Shown piece by piece: positions 43,116 through 52,315 of a DNA stretch of 64,000 bases. The notes beneath the pieces were generated by a model that saw nothing but the letters and a program-made list of their open reading frames with translations, was not told the origin of the DNA and did not search any database. Origin of the DNA: an uncultured Clostridia bacterium (GTDB taxonomy: Bacteria > Bacillota > Clostridia > Christensenellales > Borkfalkiaceae). Position numbers and translations under genes: made by a program. The stretch spans positions 1 through 64,000 of the forward strand of contig CANREJ010000002.1 in NCBI GenBank assembly GCA_947629665.1. The letters run 5' to 3'. Position 1 is the first letter of the stretch; the number at the start of each line of letters is the position of its first letter.

Positions 43116-46100
43116 ATGAAGAAAAAACTGTTGATTTTGTTATTGACTGTGGTTGCGGGTTTATGCTGTGCGCTATGCTTTGCGGGTTGCGGCGGAGAGG
43201 AAACGTCAAATGGCGGCAGCTCTTCGCTGGACGGTATTTACTACGTTTACCGCAACGAAAAACACGAAATGGATAATTGGATTAAAATTTCAGGCAGTAA
43301 TTGGGAAGATGACGACGGCGTTGGCGGAACATTGGAGCGCAACGGCAACAACCTTTCCTTTAACGGCACAGTTTTTGGAGAAACGGGTGAAATTTACAGC
43401 GGCACTTATGTTTCCGACGGCATTTTGAAAATTAAAGTTTTCGGTGCGGACATTTACTACTGTAAAGAGGACAAAACTCCGCCCGACGGCAATGTTCAAG
43501 GCGGCGGGAACCAAAACCAAGAACCCGCCCAAAAATATACCGTAACCTACAACGCCAACGGCGGAGAATTTGCGGATGGAGAAACATTTACGCAGGAAGT
43601 AAACGGAAACTCGCTTTTGACCGCTCCCACTCAACCCACGCGCGCAAGATACACATTCGGCGGTTGGGCAAAGGATAAAAACGGCAAAAATTTATGGCAA
43701 TTTGCAACGGATAAAGTTACGGAGAACATAACGCTTTTTGCAGTGTGGCAAGAGCCTTCCGCAAGTATTTTAAGCGTTGAGGGCGCAAGCATAGACGGCG
43801 ACGAAATTTTAATGATAGTTTCGCCCGAAACGGACAAGGTTTCACTTGCAAACAAAGTGATATGCAGTTCCGACAGCAGTTGGAAATTATATTTTGACAG
43901 CATGGGGCAAACGGAAATCCCCACAAGAATTGCCGCAAACTTAAACGGCTCGCTTTCCAACGGCGATAATGAGTTTTATATTGTTGTTACTTCGGCTAAC
44001 GCCTCGCAAGTAAACACCTATAAGCTCATAGTTCACAGGCAGTACACCGTAAACGTTATTTACTATGACAATAAAAACATTCCTCTAAAAACGGAAACGG
44101 CGCTTACGGGCGAAACGTACAACGTAACCTACACACCCGATATTACGGGCTATACCTTTAATTATTGGCAGGATAAAGACGGCAAGGAATATAAGTCAAA
44201 CGTACTATATTCGGGTTTGAACCTCTACGCCAACGCTACGGCTAAAACTTATAAAATAACCTTGAATGTCAACGGCGGCGAGCTTTCCACAACCGAAAAA
44301 ACGGTTACATATGATAAATCTTACAGCCTGCATAAACCCACAAAAACGGGGTATTCCTTCCTCGGCTGGGGAAATAGCAACGGAAATACTCTGTTTACGG
44401 ACAACAGCGGCGCGAGCCTTGAAAATTGGACGGGCACAAGCGATATAACGCTTTATGCAAAGTGGCAGGCAAATCAATACAAGGTTACTTTAAATAAGGA
44501 TTTAAGTACGGGCGGCTCGGTTTCCGGCGACGGCGACCACGCCTATGACAGTCAGGTAACCATAACCGCCAGCACGTACAGCGGCTATACTTGGCTCGGT
44601 TGGTATAAAGGAACAGAGCAAGTTTCCACCGAATATACTTATAGGTTCAAAATGGGCTTTGCCGTAACTTACACAGCGAAGTGGATAAAATGCCCTGTAA
44701 CCTTGGAAAGAAGCGATACTGCGGCAGGCACCGTTAGCGGAGTGGATAAAACCGTTCTCGGCGCGCAAACAACTATAACCGCTAATACTAATAAAGGCTA
44801 TACTTGGGTAGGTTGGTATAAGGGCGATGACCAACTCACCACCGAATTGACTTACACTTTTAAACTTGAAGAAACACCCGTAACTTATACGGCAAGGTGG
44901 ACGTATTACACTGTTACAACCAATACGACCATTGAAGATGCCGGCACTTATACAGAACAAAACGAAGTAAAAACTACCGCAGGCACTTCTGTTACTCTTA
45001 AAGCTACGACAAATAACGGTTATACTTGGGTTGGCTGGTATAACGATGAAACAGAATTGTCAACAGAGTTAAACTATACCTTTGATATGCCAAAGGAAAA
45101 CGTTACCTATACCGCAAAGTGGATAAAGGTAACATTGACAAAAGATTTAAGTGCAGGCGGAAGCATTACTTCATTAAATAAAGCATACAAAGCGGGTGAA
45201 AGCGTTACTATTACGGCAAACACATATAACGGTTATACCTGGGTTGGCTGGTATAATGATGATATAGAGCTAACTACCGATTTAAATTACACCTTTGATA
45301 TGCCGAAAGAAAACGTTACCTATACTGCAAAGTGGGCGTGTTACACTGTTACAACAAAGACCAATTATTCAAGTGCGGGAAGTTATACAAGTAAAAACGC
45401 TACTAAAACCACTGCTGGCACAACTGTTACTCTCCAAGCCACAACAAACAACGGTTACACTTGGGTCGGCTGGTATGATAATGAAACGGAATTGACAACA
45501 GAGTTAAATTATACCTTTGATATGCCAAAGGAAAACGTTACCTATACCGCAAAGTGGATAAAGGTAACATTGAAAAGCAATAACAATTCTGCCGGAACTG
45601 TTCCCTCCCTCGGTGAAAAGTATATCGCAGGTCAAAGCGTTACTGTTACGGCTACAACAAACAACGGTTATACTTGGGTCGGCTGGTATAACGATGACAC
45701 AGAATTAACAACAGAGTTAAATTATACCTTTGATATGCCAAAAGAAAATGTTACCTATACCGCAAGATGGATAAAGATAACATTGAAAAGCAATAATACT
45801 TCTGCCGGAACTGTTCCCTCCCTCGGTGAAAAGTATATCGCAGGTCAAAGCGTTACCGTAACAGCTTCTTCAAATATCGGTTACACCTTTATCGGTTGGT
45901 ATGACAAGAACAACCACGAACTTGCCACAACTCTTGAATATACATTTGAAATGCCTAAGGAAGACTCAACATATACGGCAAAGTGGGAAGTAAGTGATGA
46001 AATGAGTAATTTTGTATTTACTTCCACCAAAGAAATCTGCACTATAACAGGGTTAAAAAATAATGCAATAAATACCATTATAGTTCCCGACTATGTAACT

Positions 46101-47636
46101 TCTATCGGTGATAACGCTTTTAAGGATTGCTTCAACATTACAAATGTAACCATAGGTAAGGGCGTTAATTCCATCGGCGAAAACGCGTTTTATAATTGCT
46201 ATAAATTGGTTGAAGTTATAAATCTTTCCGAATTGTCCATTACCAAAGAAAAAAGTGAATACGGGTATGTTGCAAACTATGCGTTAGCCGTGGTAGATTC
46301 CGCCGAAAAAAGTAAAATAAAACAATCAGACGATTATGTATTTTACGAGGACGAAAATATAATTTATTTGTTAGGTGGTAAAGGGAACAATACAGCATTA
46401 CAATTACCGGTGCCGGAAAAGTTAAACGGAAAAAACTATGAAATTTATAAATACGCTTTTTATAAAAACGATAAAATAACCAAAGTTACCATACCCGACA
46501 GCGTTACATCTATCGGAGATTATGCGTTCGATGATTGCACAGGTCTTGAAAGCGTAACCATATCCGACAGCGTTACTTCTATCGGCATATATGCGTTCTC
46601 TGGTTGCAGAAGCCTTAAAAGCATAACCATAGGCAACGGCGTTACTTCTATCGATTGGTATGCGTTCTATGATTGCACGGCAGAAATAAAATGGGGTGAT
46701 AATCCTTCAATAAAAGAAATTGGTAAATATGCATTTTGTAGATATAATGGTGCAAGCATAACCATACCCGATAGTGTAACTTCTATCGGCGAGTATGCGT
46801 TCAAGGAGTGCACAAACCTTACAAGCATAACCTTACCCGTAAGTGTTACTTATATTGACAATGGTGCGTTCGCGTTTTGTACAAACCTTATAAGCATAAC
46901 CATACCCGACAGCGTAACTTCTATCGGCGAGTATGCGTTCTCTGGTTGCACAAAATTAATACAAACGGTAAGCGGCGTACAGTATGTAGATAAGTGGGTT
47001 GTAGATTGCGACAATTCCGTAACCAATGCTAATTTGAGGGCTAATACCAAAGGCATTGCAAAACATGCGTTCAGGGAGTGCACAAACCTTACAAGCGTAG
47101 CCATAGGTAACGGCGTTACGTCTATCGGCATGTATGCGTTCGAAAATTGCACAAGCCTTACAAGCGTAACTATACCCGACAGCGTAACTTCTATCGAACA
47201 GTATGCGTTCCGTAATTGCACAAGCCTTGAAAGCGTATATATAACAGATATTGCGGATTGGTGCAATATCGATTTTGGTAATTATGACGCTAACCCTTTG
47301 TATTATGCACATAAACTTTATTTGAACAATAATCTTGTAACGGAGATTACTGCCGATATGTTGCAAGGAGTAATCGCAATTAACGATTATGCGTTCCGTT
47401 ATTGCTACAGCCTTACAAGTATAACCATACCTAACAGCGTTACGTCTATCGGCTATAGGGCATTCTCCGATTGCACAAGTCTTGAAAGCGTAAAGTTTGA
47501 AAACACTTCGGGTTGGAAAGTTTTGTACGATAAGTCATCAAGCGGAACAAATGTAACTGTTACTAACGCTACGAAAAACGCAGAGCTTTTAACGAGTACC
47601 TATTACTATTATTATTGGCGTAGGTATGACGAGTAG
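43116..47636 (+). CDS. Large surface lipoprotein with InlB-type and BspA-type repeats
   Basis: A 1506-residue cell-surface protein. The signal peptide KKKLLILLLTVVAGLCCALC ends at lipobox FAGC, so the mature protein is lipid-anchored by Cys. After a Gly/Ser linker come a small beta domain (to about 125), two Listeria-Bacteroides (Flg_new/InlB B) repeats with YNANGGEF and LNVNGGEL, and seven modules of about 71-74 residues built on GYTWVGWYND and MPKENVTYTAKW. The last 520 residues hold a dozen or more BspA-like LRR_5 repeats (IPDSVTSIGEYAFKECTNL). The C-terminus is TYYYYYWRRYDE. ATG 43116 with AAAGGAG is the start. Probable adhesion or host/glycan contact; ligand unknown. Confidence 0.88.
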   Translation: MKKKLLILLLTVVAGLCCALCFAGCGGEETSNGGSSSLDGIYYVYRNEKHEMDNWIKISGSNWEDDDGVGGTLERNGNNLSFNGTVFGETGEIYSGTYVSDGILKIKVFGADIYYCKEDKTPPDGNVQGGGNQNQEPAQKYTVTYNANGGEFADGETFTQEVNGNSLLTAPTQPTRARYTFGGWAKDKNGKNLWQFATDKVTENITLFAVWQEPSASILSVEGASIDGDEILMIVSPETDKVSLANKVICSSDSSWKLYFDSMGQTEIPTRIAANLNGSLSNGDNEFYIVVTSANASQVNTYKLIVHRQYTVNVIYYDNKNIPLKTETALTGETYNVTYTPDITGYTFNYWQDKDGKEYKSNVLYSGLNLYANATAKTYKITLNVNGGELSTTEKTVTYDKSYSLHKPTKTGYSFLGWGNSNGNTLFTDNSGASLENWTGTSDITLYAKWQANQYKVTLNKDLSTGGSVSGDGDHAYDSQVTITASTYSGYTWLGWYKGTEQVSTEYTYRFKMGFAVTYTAKWIKCPVTLERSDTAAGTVSGVDKTVLGAQTTITANTNKGYTWVGWYKGDDQLTTELTYTFKLEETPVTYTARWTYYTVTTNTTIEDAGTYTEQNEVKTTAGTSVTLKATTNNGYTWVGWYNDETELSTELNYTFDMPKENVTYTAKWIKVTLTKDLSAGGSITSLNKAYKAGESVTITANTYNGYTWVGWYNDDIELTTDLNYTFDMPKENVTYTAKWACYTVTTKTNYSSAGSYTSKNATKTTAGTTVTLQATTNNGYTWVGWYDNETELTTELNYTFDMPKENVTYTAKWIKVTLKSNNNSAGTVPSLGEKYIAGQSVTVTATTNNGYTWVGWYNDDTELTTELNYTFDMPKENVTYTARWIKITLKSNNTSAGTVPSLGEKYIAGQSVTVTASSNIGYTFIGWYDKNNHELATTLEYTFEMPKEDSTYTAKWEVSDEMSNFVFTSTKEICTITGLKNNAINTIIVPDYVTSIGDNAFKDCFNITNVTIGKGVNSIGENAFYNCYKLVEVINLSELSITKEKSEYGYVANYALAVVDSAEKSKIKQSDDYVFYEDENIIYLLGGKGNNTALQLPVPEKLNGKNYEIYKYAFYKNDKITKVTIPDSVTSIGDYAFDDCTGLESVTISDSVTSIGIYAFSGCRSLKSITIGNGVTSIDWYAFYDCTAEIKWGDNPSIKEIGKYAFCRYNGASITIPDSVTSIGEYAFKECTNLTSITLPVSVTYIDNGAFAFCTNLISITIPDSVTSIGEYAFSGCTKLIQTVSGVQYVDKWVVDCDNSVTNANLRANTKGIAKHAFRECTNLTSVAIGNGVTSIGMYAFENCTSLTSVTIPDSVTSIEQYAFRNCTSLESVYITDIADWCNIDFGNYDANPLYYAHKLYLNNNLVTEITADMLQGVIAINDYAFRYCYSLTSITIPNSVTSIGYRAFSDCTSLESVKFENTSGWKVLYDKSSSGTNVTVTNATKNAELLTSTYYYYYWRRYDE
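44480..45980 (+). repeat. Seven tandem coding repeats of about 212-222 bp
   Basis: Copies of the GYTWxGWY module begin near 44583, 44796, 45016, 45229, 45451, 45665 and 45877. Copies 3-6 are nearly identical at the DNA level over the AAGGAAAACGTTACCTATAC block. About 90 bases around 45565-45655 recur almost unchanged at 45775-45865. Such identity allows copy number to change by recombination without frameshift. Confidence 0.85.
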
Positions 47637-47662
47637 ATTAAATTTTGCGGGTTAAAGGACAG

Positions 47663-47690
47663 CCGCCGCGGCAGAATTGCCGCGGCGGCG
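47663..47690. terminator. Bidirectional hairpin between the giant lipoprotein gene and pnp
   Basis: GCCGCCGCGGCA and its complement form a 12-bp stem with loop GAAT, followed by GTTTAATTT on the + strand. It lies between convergent genes. Confidence 0.75.
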
Positions 47691-47735
47691 TTTAATTTGG
47701 TATTTTTGTTGCAACTTTTTATTGCAAATTTTATT

Positions 47736-49829
47736 TTATGATAACTTTTCGAGGAGTTTGAGGTCGATGCCCTTGTCGCCGATTTTTATAATTTCAACCT
47801 TTACGGTGTCGCCGATATTTACCACGTCCTCCACCTTGTCCACGCGCTTATCGGAAAGTTTGGAAATGTGAATCATGCCGTCCTTGCCGGGGGCAAACTC
47901 TACGAACGCGCCGAAGTTCAAAATTCTTACTACCGTACCCACGAACATATCGCCGACTTCGGGGTCGTGAGCTATTGAAAGCACAATCGCCTTTGCGCGC
48001 TCGGCGTTCTCGATGGGGCCCGTGCAGGCTATATATCCCCTGCCGCTGTCGTCCTCGTTGAACTCTATTTCGGTGCCCGTCTCCTCCATTATCTTCTTTA
48101 TCACGCAACCCTGCTTGCCGATAACGTCGCCGATCTTTTCGGGGTCGATTTCAAAGCTGATAATCTTGGGCGCATAAACGGAGAGCTGGGGAGCAACTTC
48201 GGGCACGCACTCGAGCATTTTGGAGAGAATGAACTGCCTGCCTTCATTTGCCTGGTCTATCGCCGTGTGCATTATCTCCTCGGATATACCCTTGATTTTG
48301 ATATCCATCTGGATTGCGGTTATGCCCTTTTGGGTGCCCGCAACCTTGAAGTCCATATCGCCGAGGAAGTCCTCCAAGCCCTGAATATCGGTTAAAACCT
48401 TAAATTCGCCCGTCTCCTGGTTTTTGATAAGCCCCATTGCAACGCCCGCTACGGGGGCTTTTATGGGCACGCCTGCGTCCATTAAAGCCATTGTGGAGCC
48501 GCACACGGAAGCCATCGACGACGAGCCGTTGGACGAAAGGATATCGTTTACTACCCTTATTGCATAGGGGAAGCTCTCCTCGTCAGGAAGCACGGGAATG
48601 AGCGCGCGCTCCGCAAGTGCGCCGTGGCCGATTTCACGCCTGCCGGGGGAACGCAGAGCCTTTGCCTCGCCCGTGCAGTAGCCGGGGAAGTTATATTGGT
48701 GCATGTATCTCTTGGACGTTTCTTCGTCAAGCCCTTCGAGCTTCTGCGCCTCGGTGAGCATTGCAAGGGTGCAGGTTGTCATGGTTTGGGTTTGTCCACG
48801 GGTAAAAATTGCAGAGCCGTGAACTCTGGGAAGTATGTGGCGTTCGCACCAGATGGGACGGACGTCCTTTAAGCCCCTGCCGTCGGGGCGGATACCCTTG
48901 TCGAATATCTTTGCACGTACCTTTTCCTTTGTGAGGTAATAGAGGCTGTCCTTTATTTCGCGCGCGTTGTCGGGATAGATCTCGGCAAAGTGTTCCAAAA
49001 CTTCCTTTTCGGCCTCTTCCTGTCTCTTCTCCCTCTCCTGCCTGTCAAACGTGTCGATTGCCCAATCGATTTTCTCGGAGGCGTATTCGCGCACGACCTT
49101 GTCAAGCTCTTCGGGAACGTGATAAAGCTCAATTTCGCGCTTGGGTTTGCCGACGACGGGAACAATCTCGTTTTCAATAAATTCGCAAATCTTTTGAATT
49201 TCCTTATGGCCGAACATGATTGCTCCAACCATTTGTTCGTTGGTAACTTCGTTCGCGCCGGCCTCAATCATTAAAATCGCGTCCTTTGTGCCTGCGAGAT
49301 TCAAATGAATGTCGCTCTTTTGCCTTTGGGCAAGGTCGGGATTTATAACGTAATTGCCGTCAACAAGCCCTACTACCACCGAGCCCGTAGGACCTGCCCA
49401 AGGAATATCGGAAATTGCAAGCGCGACCGAGGAACCGATCATTGCAAGAGGTTCGGGGGAAATATCGGGCTCAACCGAAATTGCCTGCGCTGTTACCACA
49501 ACGTCGTTGAAAAGTCCCTTGGGGAACAGCGGGCGGAGAGGCCTGTCTATAAGCCTTGCGGTCAAAATTGCCTTGTCGCTCGCCCTGCCCTCGCGCTTTT
49601 TGAAGCCGCCGGGAATTTTGCCTATTGCGTACATTTTTTCGTCGTAGTCGACTTGCAGGGGGAAGAAATCCATGCCCTCGCGGGGAGCTTCGGACATACA
49701 TACCGAAACTATAACCGCCGTTTCGCCACAGCGAACCACGCACGAGCCGTTAGTCTGTTCGGCGTACTTGCCCGTCTCTATAATGACGTCTCTGCCGCCG
49801 ATTGAAAGTGTAAATTGTTTAAAATTCAT
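47736..49829 (-). CDS. pnp: Polyribonucleotide nucleotidyltransferase
   Basis: 3'-5' phosphorolytic exoribonuclease of the RNA degradosome. Two RNase PH domains are present, the second with the active-site region FTRGQTQ and GGREIGHGALAE-like RREIGHGALAERAL, plus GTDMDFKVAGT-like GDMDFKVAGT. A KH domain (IGKQGCVIKKI) and an S1 domain (VGTVVRILNFGAFVEF) complete the protein. Length 697 is standard. It follows rpsO on the minus strand, the order conserved in most bacteria. Confidence 0.97.
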   Translation of the reverse strand: MNFKQFTLSIGGRDVIIETGKYAEQTNGSCVVRCGETAVIVSVCMSEAPREGMDFFPLQVDYDEKMYAIGKIPGGFKKREGRASDKAILTARLIDRPLRPLFPKGLFNDVVVTAQAISVEPDISPEPLAMIGSSVALAISDIPWAGPTGSVVVGLVDGNYVINPDLAQRQKSDIHLNLAGTKDAILMIEAGANEVTNEQMVGAIMFGHKEIQKICEFIENEIVPVVGKPKREIELYHVPEELDKVVREYASEKIDWAIDTFDRQEREKRQEEAEKEVLEHFAEIYPDNAREIKDSLYYLTKEKVRAKIFDKGIRPDGRGLKDVRPIWCERHILPRVHGSAIFTRGQTQTMTTCTLAMLTEAQKLEGLDEETSKRYMHQYNFPGYCTGEAKALRSPGRREIGHGALAERALIPVLPDEESFPYAIRVVNDILSSNGSSSMASVCGSTMALMDAGVPIKAPVAGVAMGLIKNQETGEFKVLTDIQGLEDFLGDMDFKVAGTQKGITAIQMDIKIKGISEEIMHTAIDQANEGRQFILSKMLECVPEVAPQLSVYAPKIISFEIDPEKIGDVIGKQGCVIKKIMEETGTEIEFNEDDSGRGYIACTGPIENAERAKAIVLSIAHDPEVGDMFVGTVVRILNFGAFVEFAPGKDGMIHISKLSDKRVDKVEDVVNIGDTVKVEIIKIGDKGIDLKLLEKLS

Positions 49830-49881
49830 TATCCATTCTCCTTTTCTGTTCTTGTGCCTGCGGCGCCCGCCGCAAACTTAT

Positions 49882-49912
49882 GAAAAATGAGCGGAATAAA
49901 ACACCCCGCTCA
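49882..49912 (-). terminator. Terminator between rpsO and pnp
   Basis: TGAGCGG and CCGCTCA pair, followed by TTTTTC on the minus strand, 13 bases after rpsO. It probably reduces read-through into pnp. A second small GC-rich stem lies just downstream in the pnp leader. Confidence 0.7.
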
Positions 49913-49924
49913 ATTTTTTTAAAA

Positions 49925-50179
49925 TTACTTTCTGAGTCCCAAAGCAGCAACGATTGCACAGTATCTTTCGATATCTTTGCTCTTTAAGTAGTCCAAAAGT
50001 CCACGGCGGCGGCCAACCATTTTTAAAAGACCGCGGCGGGAGTGATTGTCGTGAATGTGCTGTTGAAGATGCTCGTTAAGGTGATTGATCCTTTCGGTTA
50101 AAAGAGCAATCTGTACTTCGGGCGAACCTGTATCGCCCTCCTTTGTGGCATACTTTGCAATAATTTCGGACTTTTCCAT
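49925..50179 (-). CDS. rpsO: 30S ribosomal protein S15
   Basis: Primary 16S rRNA-binding protein of the small subunit platform. The sequence is highly typical: [37 protein letters not shown] and [13 protein letters not shown]. Length 84 is a few residues short at the N-terminus compared with Bacillus. AGGAGG precedes the ATG. The leader of about 80 bases could carry autoregulation, but I see no defined fold. Confidence 0.98.
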   Translation of the reverse strand: MEKSEIIAKYATKEGDTGSPEVQIALLTERINHLNEHLQQHIHDNHSRRGLLKMVGRRRGLLDYLKSKDIERYCAIVAALGLRK

Positions 50180-50264
50180 TTACTTTATCCTCCTATGGAA
50201 ATATTTGCGGGAAACAAAGCAAGCCGTTGAGTATTCGCACCCCTTTGTATCCGTAACGAATTAT

Positions 50265-50293
50265 ATTTTACCATACATACGCGGAAATAGCAA
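50265..50293 (-). promoter_or_regulatory. Promoter of rpsO
   Basis: TTGCTA, 17 nt, TAAAAT on the minus strand, about 85 bases before the rpsO ATG. Confidence 0.6.
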
Positions 50294-50344
50294 ATGATTT
50301 TTTATGTATTTGCGAATTGAATATTTAAAATTTTTAACCGATAT

Positions 50345-51709
50345 TTAATCTGTTGAAAAAAATTTTAAACGTTTTTCGCTTATTGAATCAACTTTATTTA
50401 TATAAGTTGGTATATCCTTTGGAGTGGCAAAGCGCTCTATGCGTTCCCCGGCGGCAAATACGCGCTTTGAAATTGCGTTTGCGCCCACGGCGATATTGTC
50501 GCCGAGTTCTTCCATTACGTCTATATTGTAGACGCAGGCCTTTTGGGGCTTGCACCAGCCAACGTTTTCCAGCCCGCCCGCCTGATATTTTTGGCGGTAG
50601 AGATAGTAAGGAACGTAGCCTGCCGCAGTGAGCATTTCCCGTGAAAGGGCAATCATCTGCCCTATTTGCCCTACGTGAAGCTGTTTTATGTTTTCTTTGA
50701 GTTTTGCACCCGATTTCAGCGATAGAGTATGCACGGTTATATTTTCGGGATTTAAATTTATGGCGGTTTTAAGCGAGTATTCAAATTCGTTTAAACCCTC
50801 GTCGGCAAGCCCCGCTATTAAATCGATATTAATGTCAAAGCCGTATTTTTGCGCCATTTCATATGCTTTAAGAGTTTGCGCGGCAGTGTGCTTTCTGCCT
50901 ATCGCCGCCAAAGTTTCATCGTTAAAAGATTGGGGGTTTACGCATATGCGGTTTACGCCGTTTTGGCGGGATATGTTGAGTTTTTCCTCCGTAAACACAT
51001 CGGGCCGACCTGCTTCCACCGTGTATTCCACAGGCAATTTTACTATTGCGTTTATCGCTTTATATACTTTGTTAAGAATTTCGGCAGACAGTACAAACGG
51101 AGTGCCGCCGCCCAGATATACCGAACGAACCCCCTCGATAAAGGGTTTAACGCTCTCTATTTCCCGCACGAGGCAATCGATATACGATTGCACATACTGC
51201 CTTGTTTTGTCTATCGGCGCAGTAATAAAAGAACAGTAATCACACTTTGTAGGGCAAAACGGCAAGCTGACATACAAAGATTTCCCGCCCTGTCTGAAAG
51301 GTTTTTGCTCTTGCAGTATCCTTTCGATAATTTGGATATTGGCGGTGGAAACGCATAAATTTTTAAAAAGCTCCTTAAAATCCCTGCCTGCGCTTTGCTC
51401 CATTACTGCAAGTTTGGTCGGCCTTATGCCCGTAAGCGCACCCCATGGAAGTTCAATACCCTTGGCTTTTGACAAAACTTTGTAAAACGCAAGTTTTGCA
51501 TAACGCTTTGCGTAACGCTTATACTCCAAATCGTTTAAAGGGTTAAAACTGTCCTCAAAATCATAAAATTCGAACCTGTATTCTATTGTGTTAAAAAATT
51601 TTCCTCCCGAATATGAAAAATAATGGGTGAACTCCTCTTCTTCACAGTTAAAAGCGCGGAGTACGTCCATTATTTCCGGGCGCAGAAATTCACTGTTGGT
51701 ATTTAACAT
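50345..51709 (-). CDS. hemZ: HemZ-type radical SAM protein (coproporphyrinogen dehydrogenase family)
   Basis: HemN/HemZ-family radical SAM enzyme. An N-terminal clostridial extension (about 1-140, with GIRPTKLAV) precedes the radical SAM core: cluster motif CPTKCDYCSF, then VYLGGGTPF and QSFNDETLAAIGRKHT. HemZ proteins are annotated as oxygen-independent coproporphyrinogen oxidases, although HemN-like relatives have other roles and no other haem gene is in view. It is the last gene of the secD-to-hemZ block, 3 bases after the hydrolase gene. Confidence 0.9.
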   Translation of the reverse strand: MLNTNSEFLRPEIMDVLRAFNCEEEEFTHYFSYSGGKFFNTIEYRFEFYDFEDSFNPLNDLEYKRYAKRYAKLAFYKVLSKAKGIELPWGALTGIRPTKLAVMEQSAGRDFKELFKNLCVSTANIQIIERILQEQKPFRQGGKSLYVSLPFCPTKCDYCSFITAPIDKTRQYVQSYIDCLVREIESVKPFIEGVRSVYLGGGTPFVLSAEILNKVYKAINAIVKLPVEYTVEAGRPDVFTEEKLNISRQNGVNRICVNPQSFNDETLAAIGRKHTAAQTLKAYEMAQKYGFDINIDLIAGLADEGLNEFEYSLKTAINLNPENITVHTLSLKSGAKLKENIKQLHVGQIGQMIALSREMLTAAGYVPYYLYRQKYQAGGLENVGWCKPQKACVYNIDVMEELGDNIAVGANAISKRVFAAGERIERFATPKDIPTYINKVDSISEKRLKFFSTD

Positions 51710-51712
51710 AAT

Positions 51713-52315
51713 TTACCTGACATAGGGATTGTTTTTGCGCTCAAATTCAAGCGTCGTATCTGGGCCGTGCCCCGTGTAAACGGTTGGATTGCCTTCAAGT
51801 ACAAACAGCTTTTTTACACTGCGCACAAGTTTACTCATGCTACCCGTGGGTAAATCTGTTCTGCCCACACTGCAACAAAACAGGGTATCGCCCGAAAAGA
51901 GGCAATTTTCGGCAAGGTAGCACATATTGCCTCCGGTGTGTCCGGGCGTGTGGATAGCCGTAAAATCCACTCCGCACAGCGTAAATTTTTCGCCGTCGGC
52001 CAACGTGCGCGCTATTTTAAATTGAGGAATGTAGACCCCGCCGAATATGCTTGCATTTTCCTCACAGAATATAAAATCTTTTTCATACTCGCCGCATAAA
52101 ATCCGTGCGCCGGTTTTATATAATTCCCCGCACATTCCAACATGGTCGAAATGTCCGTGAGTTAAAAGCACGTATTCGCATTGGAGATTTTTGCGCCTCA
52201 ACTCATCGAGCACACTCTCCTCCGAGGGGTCGATAACAACTGCCGATTTACCGTCCGCGGTTATAATATACGAATTGCTTGCAAAGCCTTCCGGCTCCAC
52301 CTTAAATACTTTCAT
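51713..52315 (-). CDS. MBL-fold hydrolase (glyoxalase II-like)
   Basis: Small metallo-beta-lactamase-fold hydrolase. The metal motif is THGHFDHVGMCGE (HxHxDH), with further ligands in HTPGHTGGNMCY and FSGDTLF. Length 200 fits the short glyoxalase-II-like group that accompanies relA in clostridia. The true thioester or other substrate is unknown. Its start shares a base with the rel stop codon region, so it is translationally coupled. Confidence 0.9.
   Translation of the reverse strand: MKVFKVEPEGFASNSYIITADGKSAVVIDPSEESVLDELRRKNLQCEYVLLTHGHFDHVGMCGELYKTGARILCGEYEKDFIFCEENASIFGGVYIPQFKIARTLADGEKFTLCGVDFTAIHTPGHTGGNMCYLAENCLFSGDTLFCCSVGRTDLPTGSMSKLVRSVKKLFVLEGNPTVYTGHGPDTTLEFERKNNPYVR

Noticed and set aside
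44480-45980. CRISPR-like array
   Set aside because: The regularly spaced repeats are in-frame coding modules of over 200 bp; no 25-40 bp repeat/spacer pattern or cas gene occurs in the window.
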